The position numbers and the translations under genes are program-made. This document shows, one piece after another, positions 26,804 to 39,200 of a stretch of DNA of 64,000 nucleotides. Location: NCBI GenBank assembly GCA_965153455.1, contig OZ234500.1:8370001-8434000 (forward strand), in the 5' to 3' direction. The DNA comes from Sphagnum compactum (taxonomy: Eukaryota; Bryophyta; Sphagnopsida; Sphagnales). Each line of letters begins with the position of its first letter. The first letter of the stretch is position 1. Below the pieces are notes generated by a model. That model did no database searches. It worked only from the letters and a program-made list of their open reading frames with translations, and was not told where the DNA came from.

Positions 26804-27259
26804 GTAACCCCCCTAGAATATGGGTTTCATCCTTGAAAACCTTAAACAACAAATCAATAATTTAAGGATTTATATGCTTTGAATAACAATATCAATGGTT
26901 TAGAACAAAATCTTAAATCGGTGAGGTGCAGTTGAAATTAATTCAACTTAAGATCTAGATCCAATTTGAATTTGCACAAATGTAGTAGTTGATGTATTTG
27001 TAATAACAATTGATTCATATATCTACATTGTTACATAAGTTTGTGTTCTTCCTTCAATATTACTAAGTTTTTCATCAATATTGATTGGTGATCATTATCA
27101 AGTAAACTTCATATGAGAAAGTTGGTGGAATGTAAACATGATCTAGGTAGGCAATTTCATAAGATTTGATCTTATGAATGTACAATTACTCATTTTCATT
27201 TTGCAAATCAAAAGCCTAAAGGATCATTTCTTAAACAATGGTTCATACCAATGTCGGGC

Positions 27260-27470
27260 GAATATCAACTTTTTGTGATATTCGTTGGATAAAGATATCC
27301 AACTAAAACTTTCTTCGGATATCGAATATCAATTTTTTATTTATTTAAAAACTCAAATATCCAGGTTGGATATCATATTTTGAGATTTTTTTTCAAACTT
27401 GGATATCAATGTGCTAAATATCAATCATTATTTATCAGTCGAGTATCATTATTGGATATCATATACTCCA
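27260..27470. repeat. Left subterminal GATATC-word cluster of the hAT
   Basis: About ten copies of GATATC/AATATC variants in 210 bp, in both orientations, mirrored by a similar cluster at 31,355-31,500. Subterminal short repeats are transposase binding sites in studied hAT elements; that role here is inferred. Confidence 0.7.
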
Positions 27471-27583
27471 ATTGCACATATTTTATGACCAAACATCATT
27501 TAAATTAAAGTAACCAAAAGAAAATTGAAAAGTTAATAAAAAAATAAAATGCAAACAATAGTACACATAATATAGAAATTTGT

Positions 27584-30002
27584 TTACATGTCCTTAATTT
27601 CATATCTATCAAAACAACCTTCAAACTCTTCGAATTCCTCCAATTTTGCATCAACCTCTATAAGTTCAACCAAATTTGTGAAACAACAACCTACCCTAAG
27701 GTTGTTTGGCCAATTTTTGCTCACAAAGATAAATTTTTCTAAGTCATTTGTTTACAAATGACATCTCTTAAGGTTGGTAAGGATAATAGCCAAAGAATAA
27801 TCCTCTCTAATTTCGTTTGAAATCCAAGTATTCCAAGGATTTAATGAACTAGAAATGCAATTGTTGGAAACATAGACTCATGTTTAGCCCACTAGTTTAA
27901 AGGACACCTAATGTCCTTTAGATTAGAATATTTTTGAAATAAGTCGACCTCTTGCCTAACCACCTCTTTTGAAGGTTTAGTTGTCTTAGGAGACATTTCA
28001 AAAATGTCAAGGTTAGAGTCTTCATCACTTACCCTTTTTGCCATAGAACTAGAATCAGCCAAAAGGTGAAGAAATTGATAAGTCTTTAAAAGCAAATGGA
28101 AAAGTGCCTTCTTGTCATAGTCCTCTACAACACCAACACCAAGTTCCTTACCAATAAAAGTAAAAACTATTTAAGGTTCTTATATTCTGGATTTAACATT
28201 AATGCAAACATATTATGGGTTTTTCTTTCACCAAACTTTTCTAAGAAAGAAAGAAAAGCATCTAGAAAACCAAACATTTATTTCTTTATGTTGGAAGCGA
28301 ACAAATCCAACTCCACACCAATAATAACATCCTATTCCATTAAGCCATCCACAAATAGATTCATTTCATCCTCTTCTTTGAACTTACAAGTCATGGTTAT
28401 GGTTACAAACAATGCATTTGACAAAAGCCAATGGACACGGGATTGGTTCATAACACAAGTATTGACCATCGAAAAAAACACATCAACCAATATTTTAGAT
28501 ATGTGCTAGGTAAGGGGAGGAGGGACACGGCCATATATCTTGACTGTGGTCTACCTACTATAACATAGAGTAATAGCTTCACAAAACTGCATAGCTTCTT
28601 AAAACAAAATTGCCTTACTTACAAACCTACATTTTCAACAAAAATCAAACTTAATATTTAAGTATTAAAAATTTTGCACTAACATTAGAAAAATTTGTCA
28701 AAAAGGTTTAGGGTAAAAACATTATTTTGTTTTCACTAGGGTATTCAACTTCCTAGGTTGGATTCCATAATTAATGCACGCCTTATTCCATTCTTATCTA
28801 CCTTTCCCAAACTTTTTGGGCCAAGTTATGCACTTTTGTATACATGATTGTGCAAATTCAATGGAAACATGTTTCAACCCTTTGCATATTTTTTCATCAA
28901 CTATTGCATATTGACATGCTTTAGAAAACGCATCTTCAAAGCAAGATCTTTGATAACTTTCCTCCAACCATAACAATTCATAGTTAACAACAAATTTGAA
29001 GGCAATAGTCATAATGTTAAGATTAGATCCTTCATCCTTAACATGTAAGCCATTTTTTTCTAAAACTATACACATCCAAGAAGTCAATCAAATTTTTAGC
29101 TTAAGCTTGCCCAAATTGTCTCATTAACTTCTAAAAGTTCAAATGTGACATATTTCAATTGCCAATCAACTTCTAAGAAATTAATAACTAGGGCAAAAAT
29201 GTCATGTGCACCTTTGGACATCCAAAGATCAGAGCTTGCAATTGCAGATTTACAATCATGCAACAAAGGTAAAACATATTTCTACTTCATGTTCTGTACT
29301 AAACTCTACAAAACATCATTTGAACTGTATGTGATGGGAATCGTAATCAAGGGTGTATATGCATACATAGCCTTTTCAAGCAAACACTTTTGAAAAATTA
29401 TATTGGCAAATTGTTTTTGACAACCAATAAACATAGATCCTCCACAAATTGTTGTTGTTCAACATCACCTTCTTTGAAAGGACTTTTGGCAACAAAAAAA
29501 TCAGAGATTGAGGAATTAAAAATACTTGGCCATTTCTTAGCATGTTGGACCTCTCCACAATTCCTCTCAAAGGATTGTTCACATTTTTTTCAATTTTTTT
29601 GTTTAAAACAACATGATATGCATCAACATGATATTTCAGCGGTGTTATTCCATTTGTCTTGTAATGAGATATTAGCCCTTTCCTTGCATTTGTTCTTTTA
29701 TTGCAAACTTCGACAACTTCAAGGTAACAAAGAAAACATATCATTAATTGATGGTTTTCGTTATAAGTTCCTTTTTGTCATTCACGCAAAAAAAAACCCA
29801 ACACAATGCATTTATGTTTCCATCCTTTCCATATTCTTCTTTGATCCATTAAATTTTGCAGTTGCAATTTAGTTACTTCGTTTTTAGAAACAACATTTTC
29901 TTGGGTTTGAAAACCGGGGTTCTCTTTTTCTTTAACATATATTTTAGTTTCAACATCATTCATGAGCACTTCACATGATGGATTCTTCATCCTAGTTTCC
30001 AT
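27584..30002 (-). pseudogene. Broken hAT transposase with BED zinc finger
   Basis: Fragments read on the minus strand in family order. At about 29,690-29,620 there is a BED-type finger region (CNKRTNARKGLISHYKTNG, then LKYHVDAYH). At 29,087-28,794 is the catalytic-core segment (VKDEGSNLNIMTIAFK, CITWPKKFGKGR). From 28,060 to 27,584 comes the C-terminal dimerisation region (NLDIFEMSP, then WAKHESMFPTIAFL, KLERI, a NLKRCHL word) ending at a stop at 27,586-27,584. Stops and frame changes between the fragments rule out a working protein. Its first part (30,002-29,778) contains RRIWKGWKHK, likely near the original N-terminus. The long plus-strand frame at 29,390-29,872 is antisense to it. Confidence 0.83.
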
Positions 30003-31219
30003 TTTTAGTGATGTTCTATAGAGTTAAGCAATGAAACCTAAGTTAAAATATGATTAACAAAAAGAAGTTAAAGGCATTAAAGAGTGCAAACATTTACAAG
30101 CATTTACAAATTCATGATCTCACTTTTCCTTCCCCTCATATCAAACAATATAAGAATAAATTTCAAAGCAATTTTTTTTCAATTGATTTAATGTGCAGCT
30201 AAATCAAATGAAACATCCAATCAGCCTGATATTTTCAAATTTTTTTCAGAAAGACCATATCAATGATAAGTGTGAAATATTATAAAAAATAATAATATAA
30301 TCTAATTTAATATTTGACAAAATTATAAAACAAACAAAAGAAGAATATAATAATACAAAGTAATAAACACAAAAGCCTTGGAGAAAATCCTGTTAATGAC
30401 ATTCATCACAACATTTTTTATTTAAAAAGAAATATTAAATATTAAATATTAATAAAAAAGACAAAGAAAAAAACGTAAATTAAAAAAACAGAAAGAAAAA
30501 GATGAAGATAAATCAAAACATAAGTTTACAATAAAAAATAAAAGGAAGAGACAACAAACAAAGTAAAATTTTAAAATATTATTAAATACAAAATCTAAAA
30601 AAGAAGGAAGGAAACCAATAAGACTTCAAAACATTAAAAAAAAATACCCATTTCCAAAAATGCCTTTAAAAAGGGAAGAAATATAAGTAAAGAGTTTGTT
30701 TTAGACAAATACATGTGAAGGGAATGTATTTGATTTCAACTTCTTCCAACTCCTATAGAATATAACAAACATTTAACAATATATATATATATATATATAT
30801 AAACCATTGAGACAAATGGATTATATCAAAAAAAAAATTCAAACGAAAAAAAATTTAAAAGAGGAAAAAAAAAAGCCTCAGAGTTTCGACATTTTGGAGC
30901 TCCTTCCTCCAAACTTGAATTTGCAAAACAAAATAGAAGGGGGGGAAGTATTGTCTCCACAAATCATGTTTGAAACATGAAGAGCATAATGTGAAGAGGA
31001 GCAAAGCATGGACAAATAAGAAGGGAGAGGAGAAAGGTACCTCAAGAGGCACATCACCCAACAAGCCAAATTTGGGCACAAATGGGAGCAAAGCATGAAG
31101 AAAACTAGAACACAAGAAGAATGGAGTGCGAAATAGACTAGAGTGTGAAAGGAACAAAATGTGATGACAATGGGGGAGGTGAGGGAAACAATATTTTATA
31201 TTGTCTCCCTCCCCTCCTA

Positions 31220-31362
31220 GTCGTTAACTTTAAGATTTAGGGTTACAATGATTCCAACTAAAACTAGCTGCAACCTTATTAACCTAAACTAACTTAAAAC
31301 CTAACCCAATCCCTAACCTAAACTAACACCTAAACCCTAAAACTAAAACCAAACCTAACCAA
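31220..31362. repeat. Degenerate telomere-like CCTAA repeats
   Basis: Words such as CCTAACC, CCTAAAC and CCTAAACCCTAAAACTA recur through this stretch beside the right hAT end. Plant telomeres are (CCCTAAA)n; this copy is too irregular to be functional telomere. Confidence 0.55.
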
Positions 31363-31531
31363 ATATCCATATCCAGGTTAAATGGCTCTTGAAAAGTGAT
31401 ATCCATAAGTTTTAATATCAACCTGAATATGAACTTAGGTGATATCCATTGGATATCACTTGTGAGATCCAAGTTAATATTCGGTGTGGATATCTGAATT
31501 TTCTAAAATTTTGCCCAACATAGGTTTGTAC

Positions 31532-34428
31532 ATTATCACCATGGCTCTCACTTTGAAGGTTCTTGCATTAGCACTTGAGAATGAACATTTGAAAATTTTT
31601 GGTTCAAGAATAGTTCATTATACTCCTTCATCTTGTGAACCACAATTACCAATGGCATATCTTGTAATTGCTACACTTGGTCTTTATGACGATCGTGTTC
31701 CAGCTACAACTTAGTGATTTCTTTTTGTTGGTCTACAAAGTGTTTTTTTACAACCAACAAAGGTTTGGTAGTCTCCTAACATTACTGATTTAAAAACATG
31801 TGTAAGTTTTTGAACTTGAAATCCTTATGTTGAATTTGAATTTTGCCTTGTTCCACTTTGATATTGTATGTTCCATTTTGACTTTGAGTTTCTCAAGGTA
31901 TTCATGAGTCCTAGTAATTGGATTTTTGGTTCTAAGCATGAAGCTTCAGACTTTCCATTTGAGCTTCAAGTGTATCATACAACTCTTTTAGTTTATCATT
32001 TAGCTTTGACTATTTAGTTTGATAAACATTGGCTTCTTTCTATTACATGAACAACTGTTTCTCATGGTCTTTCTACCTTTGTACCAAATTTTTTATCTAG
32101 AAGGTTTTATCAATTGATTCTTCATTCAATTGCTTGTGATAACTAGCTAATCAGTCATAATCTAATGCGAGATTCATGAAGTTTTCTAACAAGTTTGGCC
32201 AACTAACAACTCTATGAACTCTAAAAGTAACAAAATCCTTCAAACAATTTAAAGATAGGGGTTGAAGGACATGAATGGAAACTTGTGGAACTAGGATGGT
32301 CACTTCCTTGTTGCTAATTAACAATTTTGAATATTGTTGGTAAAGTTGCAATAGTATCTATAGATGGGGGTCGTTGGCTTGGTGATGGAAATCATGTAAA
32401 TGTAGCTTTAGAAGAAATTGTTGTGACTATATTTAGCACAACTTGAATATGCGCACATTTACGAGTAGGCACCTCAAGTGGAACCTTTGGAAAAATTATT
32501 TTAGTGATGAGCTCAAAATGCATTACAACATGTCAACTCATTGGTACTCGGATGGTTAGTGGTGACATATGTGTTCTAGCAATTGGAGGCTTCATTTTTT
32601 GAATGATCCATTGTAATTTCTTGCACATCCTCTTCCATGTTGTCTTGCAAATCAACATGGGTTTCAAAACTTTTCATAGGTACAAACTACATATTTGAGT
32701 TGTCATCAAGTTATGGTTGTTGAACACCTTGACTATATGCTTAGTGACCTTGGTTTCCAACAAGAACCATTTGCAATGTAAGATGTTGGTAATAGGTCCT
32801 ACATAAAACATATCAGTCTTCTTTGACTATTGTGCATTGCTATCAACGTTTTTTTTGTAATGTTTAGTCCATCATTCCAATTCCACACCAAGTTTATTAG
32901 GATATCACAACTTGCATTTGTGAAATTTATAACAATTTTGTTGTTGAAATAAATGATCTTTTCACGTTGGTACACTACTTGCAAAAGTGAAAATAATAAT
33001 AATCAGTAAAGTTCTTACATATTGGTGATAGCCCATTGTTTAGTGCCAGCATATGCATCTACATGCTCCACAATATTGCCATGTAGATTTGAAATAATTA
33101 TTTTGCTTTTTGTCAGTGGATTAGCTTTCGTTCAATTTGATATTTGAAATAATTCATGGAAAAGTTGTTGATCAATTAAAACAATTTTACCTTACCCAAG
33201 TGCCCATCTTCACATTGAATTTAGGTTTGAAGAAATTTTTTAAGGAGTGGAATTCTTGGATTAAATTATCGAACTTGGAAGAAACCTTCAAACTTGGTAG
33301 TCTTTGCTCATCAAAATTCTACATCTAATATAATCCATTATAGGATCTTTTGGATTTCCTTTGCATCCATGGGATTGGTCTTCTTGTCATGATGTAGTAA
33401 ATTGTGTGGCACCATTGGTTGCTTGTTTTGTTGCAACACCGTTTACTTTGGTCTATGATGGATAATCAATAATAGTGTTTATAAACTCTTTTGGTTGTTG
33501 AATTATTTCTTCTTGTACTTAAATTTTCATAATAGGATTTGCAATAGATATAACAACTTTTTCATTGTCCGAATCAAAAATCACAATTGGATTCATGACA
33601 ATAGGTGAGGAAAATTTTACAAATATTGAATGATTACATGAATTTCTCACTCAATCTGTGATACTGTGAATTTCTTATCCTCAATTGATAGTCAAATTAC
33701 AAATGGCAAAATGTGTAATGCCAATCTCAATTATTTTTATCATGTTTGAAAATTTTCTCTTCTCTCTTCTATGACCTTCAACTTTTTTGCAATAACCTCT
33801 TAATTACACTCTCAAATTTTGCACTTAGTTGATGCAAAATAACAAAAATACATGAAATTACAAAATACAAAAAGGACTATAGTTGTTTTCTTAAGAATAA
33901 TGGTGAAGAACTAATCAATTATGGAAATATTATTAACCAAATTAAAATTAGGGTGTCATAATGAAAACATGTAATCATTTAATATTTTTGCAAAAAAGTA
34001 ACTGAGAAAAAAAGTTCTTTTAATAGTGGATGAAAAGATTAGTTGACTTATTAGTAATGTAGTATAAACATATCTATTAATCATAAGAATAATTTGTGGA
34101 TATACAAGTTGAATGAAGTTCATGTAAATTTTGGTACTTGAATTGGTTCAACTTTTGATTTTGCATGTTGATATGGCTTCAACTTGTTAATATTGACCAA
34201 ATTGGGTTTGGTTCGAACTTATCCAAGGTGTTAATATCATAGTGTTTTTTGGCAAACAATATTGGATTCAATAAGGACCAAATCATTGACATTTAAACTT
34301 CCTACTATGGACCTTGTCCATTTTTGGAAACAATAACACAAAGCCCAAATTTGAATTGTTTTCAAGATGTCAATATTGTTGAAGCCACATAGACCAATTC
34401 TAATTCACAACTTGAGTGTCTTATGCTT
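31532..34428. other. Gypsy 3' region without recognisable protein
   Basis: This lies between the hAT insertion and the integrase remains, so it is the part of the gypsy element beyond integrase. No conserved domain could be read in any frame. It could be an extra reading frame decayed beyond recognition, or another unbounded insertion. Confidence 0.45.
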
Positions 34429-35553
34429 TTAATTAGTTTTCTTAAAAAAATTCCAACTTTGTAATTTGATTAGTAAGTACCTAAATAGGACATGAATGTG
34501 CATTGCATTGCCATGGATTTGCATTAATAAAATATATTTAATAGGAAATGATGGATTTAATCCATAGACCAATTGAAAAGGCATTTTCCTTATGGAAACC
34601 TTAAAAGCAATATGATCAAATAATATGGAAATTAACAAAAGTTCATCCCAATCAAATCATTTTTCATTAACCAATTTGGTTAATAATGTACTAGTCATTT
34701 TCTTAGTAGATTCTACCTAACCATTGCCCTGAAACTAATATACATTAGAACTCATATGATGCATTAGTAAATGATTAGTTAAATATCAAACACTATCATT
34801 AATGAAATGTGTACCTTGACCGATAATGATATTCATCGAACATGAATTCAAATCAAATAAAAATGAATTCATATGGAAACTTTGCCATAATTGCAATAAT
34901 GTTCATCCATAAAAAAATTTCTTTCACCTTTTTGTGACATAATTTGTAATAGAAATGATGTATCAATTGCCTTTGAACTGACCTACAAGTTTGATTGGTC
35001 CAATAAAATCAAGGCCCATTTTCATGAATGGTTGTGTGAGCCATATCGACACAACCATGTGCGGTAGTCTCAATTTTTTAGAATTACATCAGGGTTATTT
35101 GAGTGGGGTAAGGTTATTAAGGGCTTTTAGCGACTTCATTGGGTATGATGAATGCCCTGGGTGCATAGGGGGTTTGTTTTCTTTTCTGAAATGCGTTATT
35201 GGTGAATAAGGAGTTGGATTAGTTTTTTTCTTCAACGAAGGCTTATAACCATAGTTTTAGAAACTCTGTTGCGTAATTAGGGGTGAGAAATCTCTAAAGG
35301 GTTGGGGGTAGAAGTAGACACCAAAGTTAGTGGCGTTCAACACAACATTAGTCTTGTTATGGTATTTAGGGAGTAGCAAGCATGTTAGAAATTCTCAAAG
35401 CAATTGAAGGGGGTGTTAATGAAAGGTCTAATAGAGATAGAACAATCTTCAAGCCGTTGAACATAAGGTTAATTCGAGGCAACTCAACGATTAAAGAGAT
35501 AGTATGATAGTGTGCCAGTGGCAACATGAATCTAACGATAACTGAAAATTTAT

Positions 35554-36045
35554 TTAGAATAAGGTTAAGCTCAGCGAGGAGATGCAAGTACATTTAAAAT
35601 TCTGGGCTATGCCATAGCGATAGTTCATAACTGCAGGAAATCTAGGATGCGTCGGATGGCGAATTAGGTAGTCCGCCTTGCTATTAGGAGACAGTCGACG
35701 AATCGGATCGCGCAACCAACGATAGTGTCCAACGCCTGGAACCGAAGACCATGCGAAGATAGAAGTATCTTCAGTTTCGTAACAACCTTCACAAACGGTC
35801 TCGGGTTCGTCACCAGAAGTGGGGTCGACTTGCAGCAAGATCACCAAGGTGCGAGAGTTCGGAGAGATACGATAATACCAGGCTCGAAGGGGTTCAACTT
35901 CAAGACGAGCACGCACTTCTCGAGCTTCAGGTTCTTCGTCACGAAGATGCTGTGTCAGGGTAAGATCTAGAGATGAATCCAGAGGCGATTCTTCATTCGC
36001 TTGTGCGGCTTGCGGCCCGTAAGATGTGACCCTGCGCGACGCCAT
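35554..36045 (-). CDS. Unrecognised 163-residue protein inside the nested LTR-like element
   Basis: I do not recognise this protein. It begins MASRRVTSYGPQAAQANEES at 36,045; the first 70 residues are acidic with an Arg/Glu-rich stretch (RDEEPEAREVRARLEVEP). The middle has YYRISPNSRTLVILLQV and a CEGCYETED segment. Then come YRWLRDPIRRLSPNSKADYL and a Pro/His-rich end. No signal peptide or membrane segment is evident. It is free of stops amid dead transposon DNA, is richer in G+C than its surroundings, and has a TATA box about 95 bp upstream of its ATG, so it may be expressed. The last 20 residues (from IAQNFK on) look less constrained; the true end could be a splice site or a frameshift near 35,610. 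It could be a transposon accessory protein, a captured host exon or a chance frame. Confidence 0.55.
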   Translation of the reverse strand: MASRRVTSYGPQAAQANEESPLDSSLDLTLTQHLRDEEPEAREVRARLEVEPLRAWYYRISPNSRTLVILLQVDPTSGDEPETVCEGCYETEDTSIFAWSSVPGVGHYRWLRDPIRRLSPNSKADYLIRHPTHPRFPAVMNYRYGIAQNFKCTCISSLSLTLF

Positions 36046-36137
36046 AATTTCAAGGAGAGGAAAAAGGTCAAATCTTCAACCAAATCAAATCAACAATGAA
36101 GGTGCGAAGGACTTGATACATCGAGGTGCATAGTCGC

Positions 36138-36146
36138 AATTTATAG
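36138..36146 (-). promoter_or_regulatory. TATA box upstream of the 163-codon ORF
   Basis: The minus strand reads CTATAAATT here, followed by a leader of about 95 nt without an obstructing structure, ending at the ATG at 36,045. A start site 25-35 bp downstream (about 36,110) would be usual. In an LTR this would mark the U3/R border. Confidence 0.6.
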
Positions 36147-36592
36147 ATCGAAGAAAAGGAAAGGAAAGCGTGAGTAACGGCTTAAGGCCATGGTAAAGTA
36201 AAACCGTGAGGTCGACGGAAAAAATTAAAGGTTTAAGTAAGGTTATTGGGGGGAAAATGGAAGAGGTGAAAAGGTGTTTCTCCTTTACCTTCCATTGGCC
36301 ACCAAGCATGGAACCTTCCATTGGCCACCAAGCTTTGAATCTACCTTCACCTCCCTTCTCCTTCTCTTTAGAAGGCGGACTCGGATCATTGGGGTCTCTC
36401 TCTTTGCCTCGGAGATAATTTTCATTCAATCTTGAATATTTGTTTCCACAAGCTTCATGAAGAGGAAAAGAATGGTTAGTCTTAGGAAAGGGGAGAAGGA
36501 AGGGAAGTAGAACGAAAATCTTGTAATAATTTTGAAGGAATGGGGGTAGGTAGTGATAGTGTTGGAAGATTGGAACTTTAGAGAAAGCTCAC

Positions 36593-36965
36593 AAACCCTC
36601 TCGGGTTTGATGGTATAACTCCTCACTGGTTTAGCTGCAGATCTTGAGATTTGATAGGAAGGTGCGCCTCGTAGTTAGCTTTCCAATGAGCTAAGGCAAG
36701 CCGGATTTGGATGCCGTATGTGTTAGAAACAATATTCTGAGTGACTAGAGGTCTGCAGTCAAGTTGAACAACTGCCTTCGCAAAACCCTCTTGGGTTTGG
36801 TGGTATAACTCCTCACTAGTTTAGCTGCAAATCTTGAGATTTGGTAGGAAGGTGCGCCTTGTAGTTAGCTTTCCAATGAGCTAAGGCAAGATGGATTTGA
36901 ATAATGTATGTGTTAGAAATGATGTTTTAAGTGACTGATGGTTTGCAGCTATGTTGGACATGGTG
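36593..36965. repeat. 190-bp tandem duplication in the nested element
   Basis: Copy 1 is 36,593-36,782 and copy 2 is 36,783-36,965. Both contain GGTATAACTCCTCACT, TTTAGCTGCA, GGAAGGTGCGCCT and AGCTTTCCAATGAGCTAAGG. They lie about 450-800 bp upstream of the TATA box, the position of repeated enhancer modules in many LTR U3 regions. Confidence 0.9.
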
Positions 36966-37599
36966 TTGAGTCTTTAAACATTGGTTTAAATGAATGACAA
37001 TTTGATATAGAGTCCTAGAATGTGTAGCGTGTGAGCTTGGAAAAAATATATCTATCAATCCTAATCGTGAATGATGCATAGGAGAACTTAATTTCAACTA
37101 CAAACGCAATTTAACATATAGAATCACACTTGCATCTTTCCTTCACCAATAGCTTTTGTGCTTCCAAGCATAGTCGCCTTGTAGAACCGGGAGTAGAGGG
37201 ACGGAAAGTCGCTTCACAAGTTGTCCAAGAAGATTGATGATTGGTATTGCCAAATTCTAAGTAGATAAATTTCTTATGCATTGACAAGCGTCACAAGTTT
37301 TACAATAATCAACTATATTGATATATAATTGCCACAAATATCCTACATTTAAAATTTAAAGAGTAATGATGTTTGAAAAAAAATGACCTCCTATTATTCC
37401 TTTATGAAAGTTCTTCAACTATTATCTATATTTTAATAGATTGTAAATTTCTACAAAATCAATAATCTTGACCTAATCAATACAATATACCATTTTGAAT
37501 AGTAAAAGGCTTAGCTTTAATCATTCCAAGATTTTGATGTTGTGCTACAAAACAACTAACTAGCATTTGACTTGTGTTGAGGTAATAAAAAACATTATA

Positions 37600-39200
37600 C
37601 AACTAATCAGGTTATAACAAAAACAAATTAGTGTTTGTTGTTTCGTCAAGTACTTTGATAGGTTTTGTGTCATTAAGCAATCTTGAAAAAGGCACATTTG
37701 ATGTGATTTTCCTAGTTTGTATACAATTCGAAAATCATACTCAAGGAATAGTAATAACCATCGGGCTATTCAACATAAAACCTATGGTTTATTGACCAAG
37801 TGTACTATCACCATATGATCAACCCAAAAAAAAAGATTACAGTAATGCTGAAACTTATCACTGCAAAAATTATCATTAAGTCTCCTCTATTTATGGTTAT
37901 ATAGTTTCACTTTACATGGTTAAACAATCTAGATGCATGAAAAATAGGTTAGTTAAACTTTCTAATTTGATTCTGAGCTAAAAGAGCTCCTACCATTAAT
38001 TACAAGGCATCTATGTGAATATGGAATTCAAGATTTTAATTAGATCTAATCAAGATTAGTGCCATCATATATTGATTGTTCATATATTCCCAAGTTGTTT
38101 GGCATTCATTTGTCCATACAAAAGGTTCTAAAAATTTTCTTCATTTTGGTTTTTGATTCCATAATAAAACCAAAATCTTGAATAAAACATTAATAAAATT
38201 GTGCCATACCACTGGAAATTTATACATATGTCAGAATAATAGGTATCAACATATTAATGATTATTACCTAGATTCTGACTATGAATCAATAATACTACCT
38301 GATAGGTCAGCATGTAATTGGCAAACAAATAGTCAATAAAACAAGTGGTTGTTGTAACAAACAATTACTTTTTGAATTTTTTGATTTTGATTTTGATACC
38401 AACTAGTTACTGTTTAAATGGTCTAATTCAAATTGTTTGAATTTGAATTGGCATGTATATAGAGAAAGATGGGACCAAAGAGAATAATAATTCTCTATTT
38501 TATATTATTTGTAACTTTGCAACTTGTGAATACATTTCAATGGAAGCTTTGATTCATACATAAATTTTTTGATTTTCTTTTGATTATACCCATTACTATA
38601 GAAATTGAACTTGTTTCTAGGATATAAAAAATTTGCATGAACTTAGATGGGAAATAACAAAAATCCCATTAACAATGATAGTCTATATTTTCCTTAGGTT
38701 AGGGAGCTTACCTTCCTTCATAAAAGGAATCCCAAAATAAATCCAAAAAACACAATAAATGCACATTTATTCATGCTAATGCCAAACTCTCAACACTTCA
38801 ATAAACAAAGTCATGATTTCTCCATACAAGTATTCATGTTATTGAACATAATGAAATCATTGAAAAAAATCTTCCTAAATAGATCAATATAATCTTGAAA
38901 TGCATTATTGACTATTTGTTAAGAAGTTAGTGGCCCATTATAATTTACTCCAAAATGCATAATGCTCCATATGAAGGCTCCCCAATCATTGACAAGAAAA
39001 ATCTTGTACCGACCTGTTGATGTTATTGATATTTTATGATATTTTGAGAAACCATCAGGAAAATAATAGGTTTCATGACTTGTAACAATGGTGAGTACTT
39101 CATTAATGAAAGGCAAAATATACAAATCTTTTTTAATTGCAACATTTAGTTTATCAAAATCAACAAAAATTCATAACTTCTCGTTTGTTTTAATAATTAT
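37600..39200 (-). pseudogene. Gypsy reverse transcriptase and RNase H remains
   Basis: RT is best seen at 39,125-38,919, with LPFINEVLTIV, FPDGFSKYHKISI and WGAFIWSIMHFGV, matching the conserved gypsy RT blocks around the YHQI and MPFG motifs. The active-site block near 38,850 reads FFNDF where a (F/Y)xDD core is expected, so the first catalytic aspartate is lost. EPFVWTNECQT near 38,125 marks the entry to RNase H. Many stops and frameshifts. Protease, expected between gag and RT, was not identified with confidence. Confidence 0.83.

Larger units (their letters stand above)
27249..31523 (-). mobile_element. hAT transposon nested in the gypsy element
   Basis: Ends are short imperfect inverted repeats: CAATGTCGGGCGAATATC on the left and, on the minus strand from the right, CTATGTTGGGCAAAATTT. 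This fits hAT ends of the CA(G/A)TGTTGGGC type. Flanking octamers GTTCATAC (27,241-27,248) and GTTTGTAC (31,524-31,531) differ by two transitions, consistent with an aged 8-bp hAT target duplication. Inside lie a broken hAT transposase on the minus strand and dense GATATCC words near both ends. Confidence 0.88.
35035..37218 (-). mobile_element. TG...CA element nested in integrase, LTR-like, carrying an ORF
   Basis: On the minus strand it starts TGTGAAGCGACTTTCC (37,218) and ends ATATGGCTCACA (35,035), so the ends form TGTGA...TCACA. Flanks on the minus strand are CAACT and CAACC, a 5-bp target duplication with one C-to-T change. The 2,184-bp body holds two 190-bp tandem repeats, a TATA box and an intact 163-codon frame, in that order on the minus strand. 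Size, ends and target length fit a long solo LTR or a short LTR-type element, but an ORF behind the promoter is unusual for an LTR. No PBS, RT or gag is seen. Confidence 0.8.
34429..37340 (-). pseudogene. Gypsy integrase, split by a 2.2-kb insertion
   Basis: The zinc-binding end is at about 37,340-37,224 (CKTCDACQ matches the CxxC of the HHCC finger). The catalytic core resumes at 35,029 with MGLDFIGPIK and runs to 34,429, including GQGTHFINDS, an ESTKKM word and the PFQLVYGLNPSFPIKY signature near the end of the core. Removing the insertion 35,035-37,218 with one copy of its target restores an in-frame GQPFMKMGLDF. Several in-frame stops remain, so it was dead or dying independently. Confidence 0.85.

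Noticed and set aside
29390-29872. 160-codon plus-strand frame
   Set aside because: It lies antisense to the BED-finger part of the hAT transposase and has no motif of its own.
35030-35055. Hairpin GGTTGTGT...ACACAACC as a regulatory structure
   Set aside because: It straddles the insertion target and element end, so the match is best explained by chance at the junction.
35366-35593. 75-codon frame downstream of the unknown ORF
   Set aside because: Hydrophobic, no motif and no start context; possibly a frameshifted tail of the ORF but not supportable alone.
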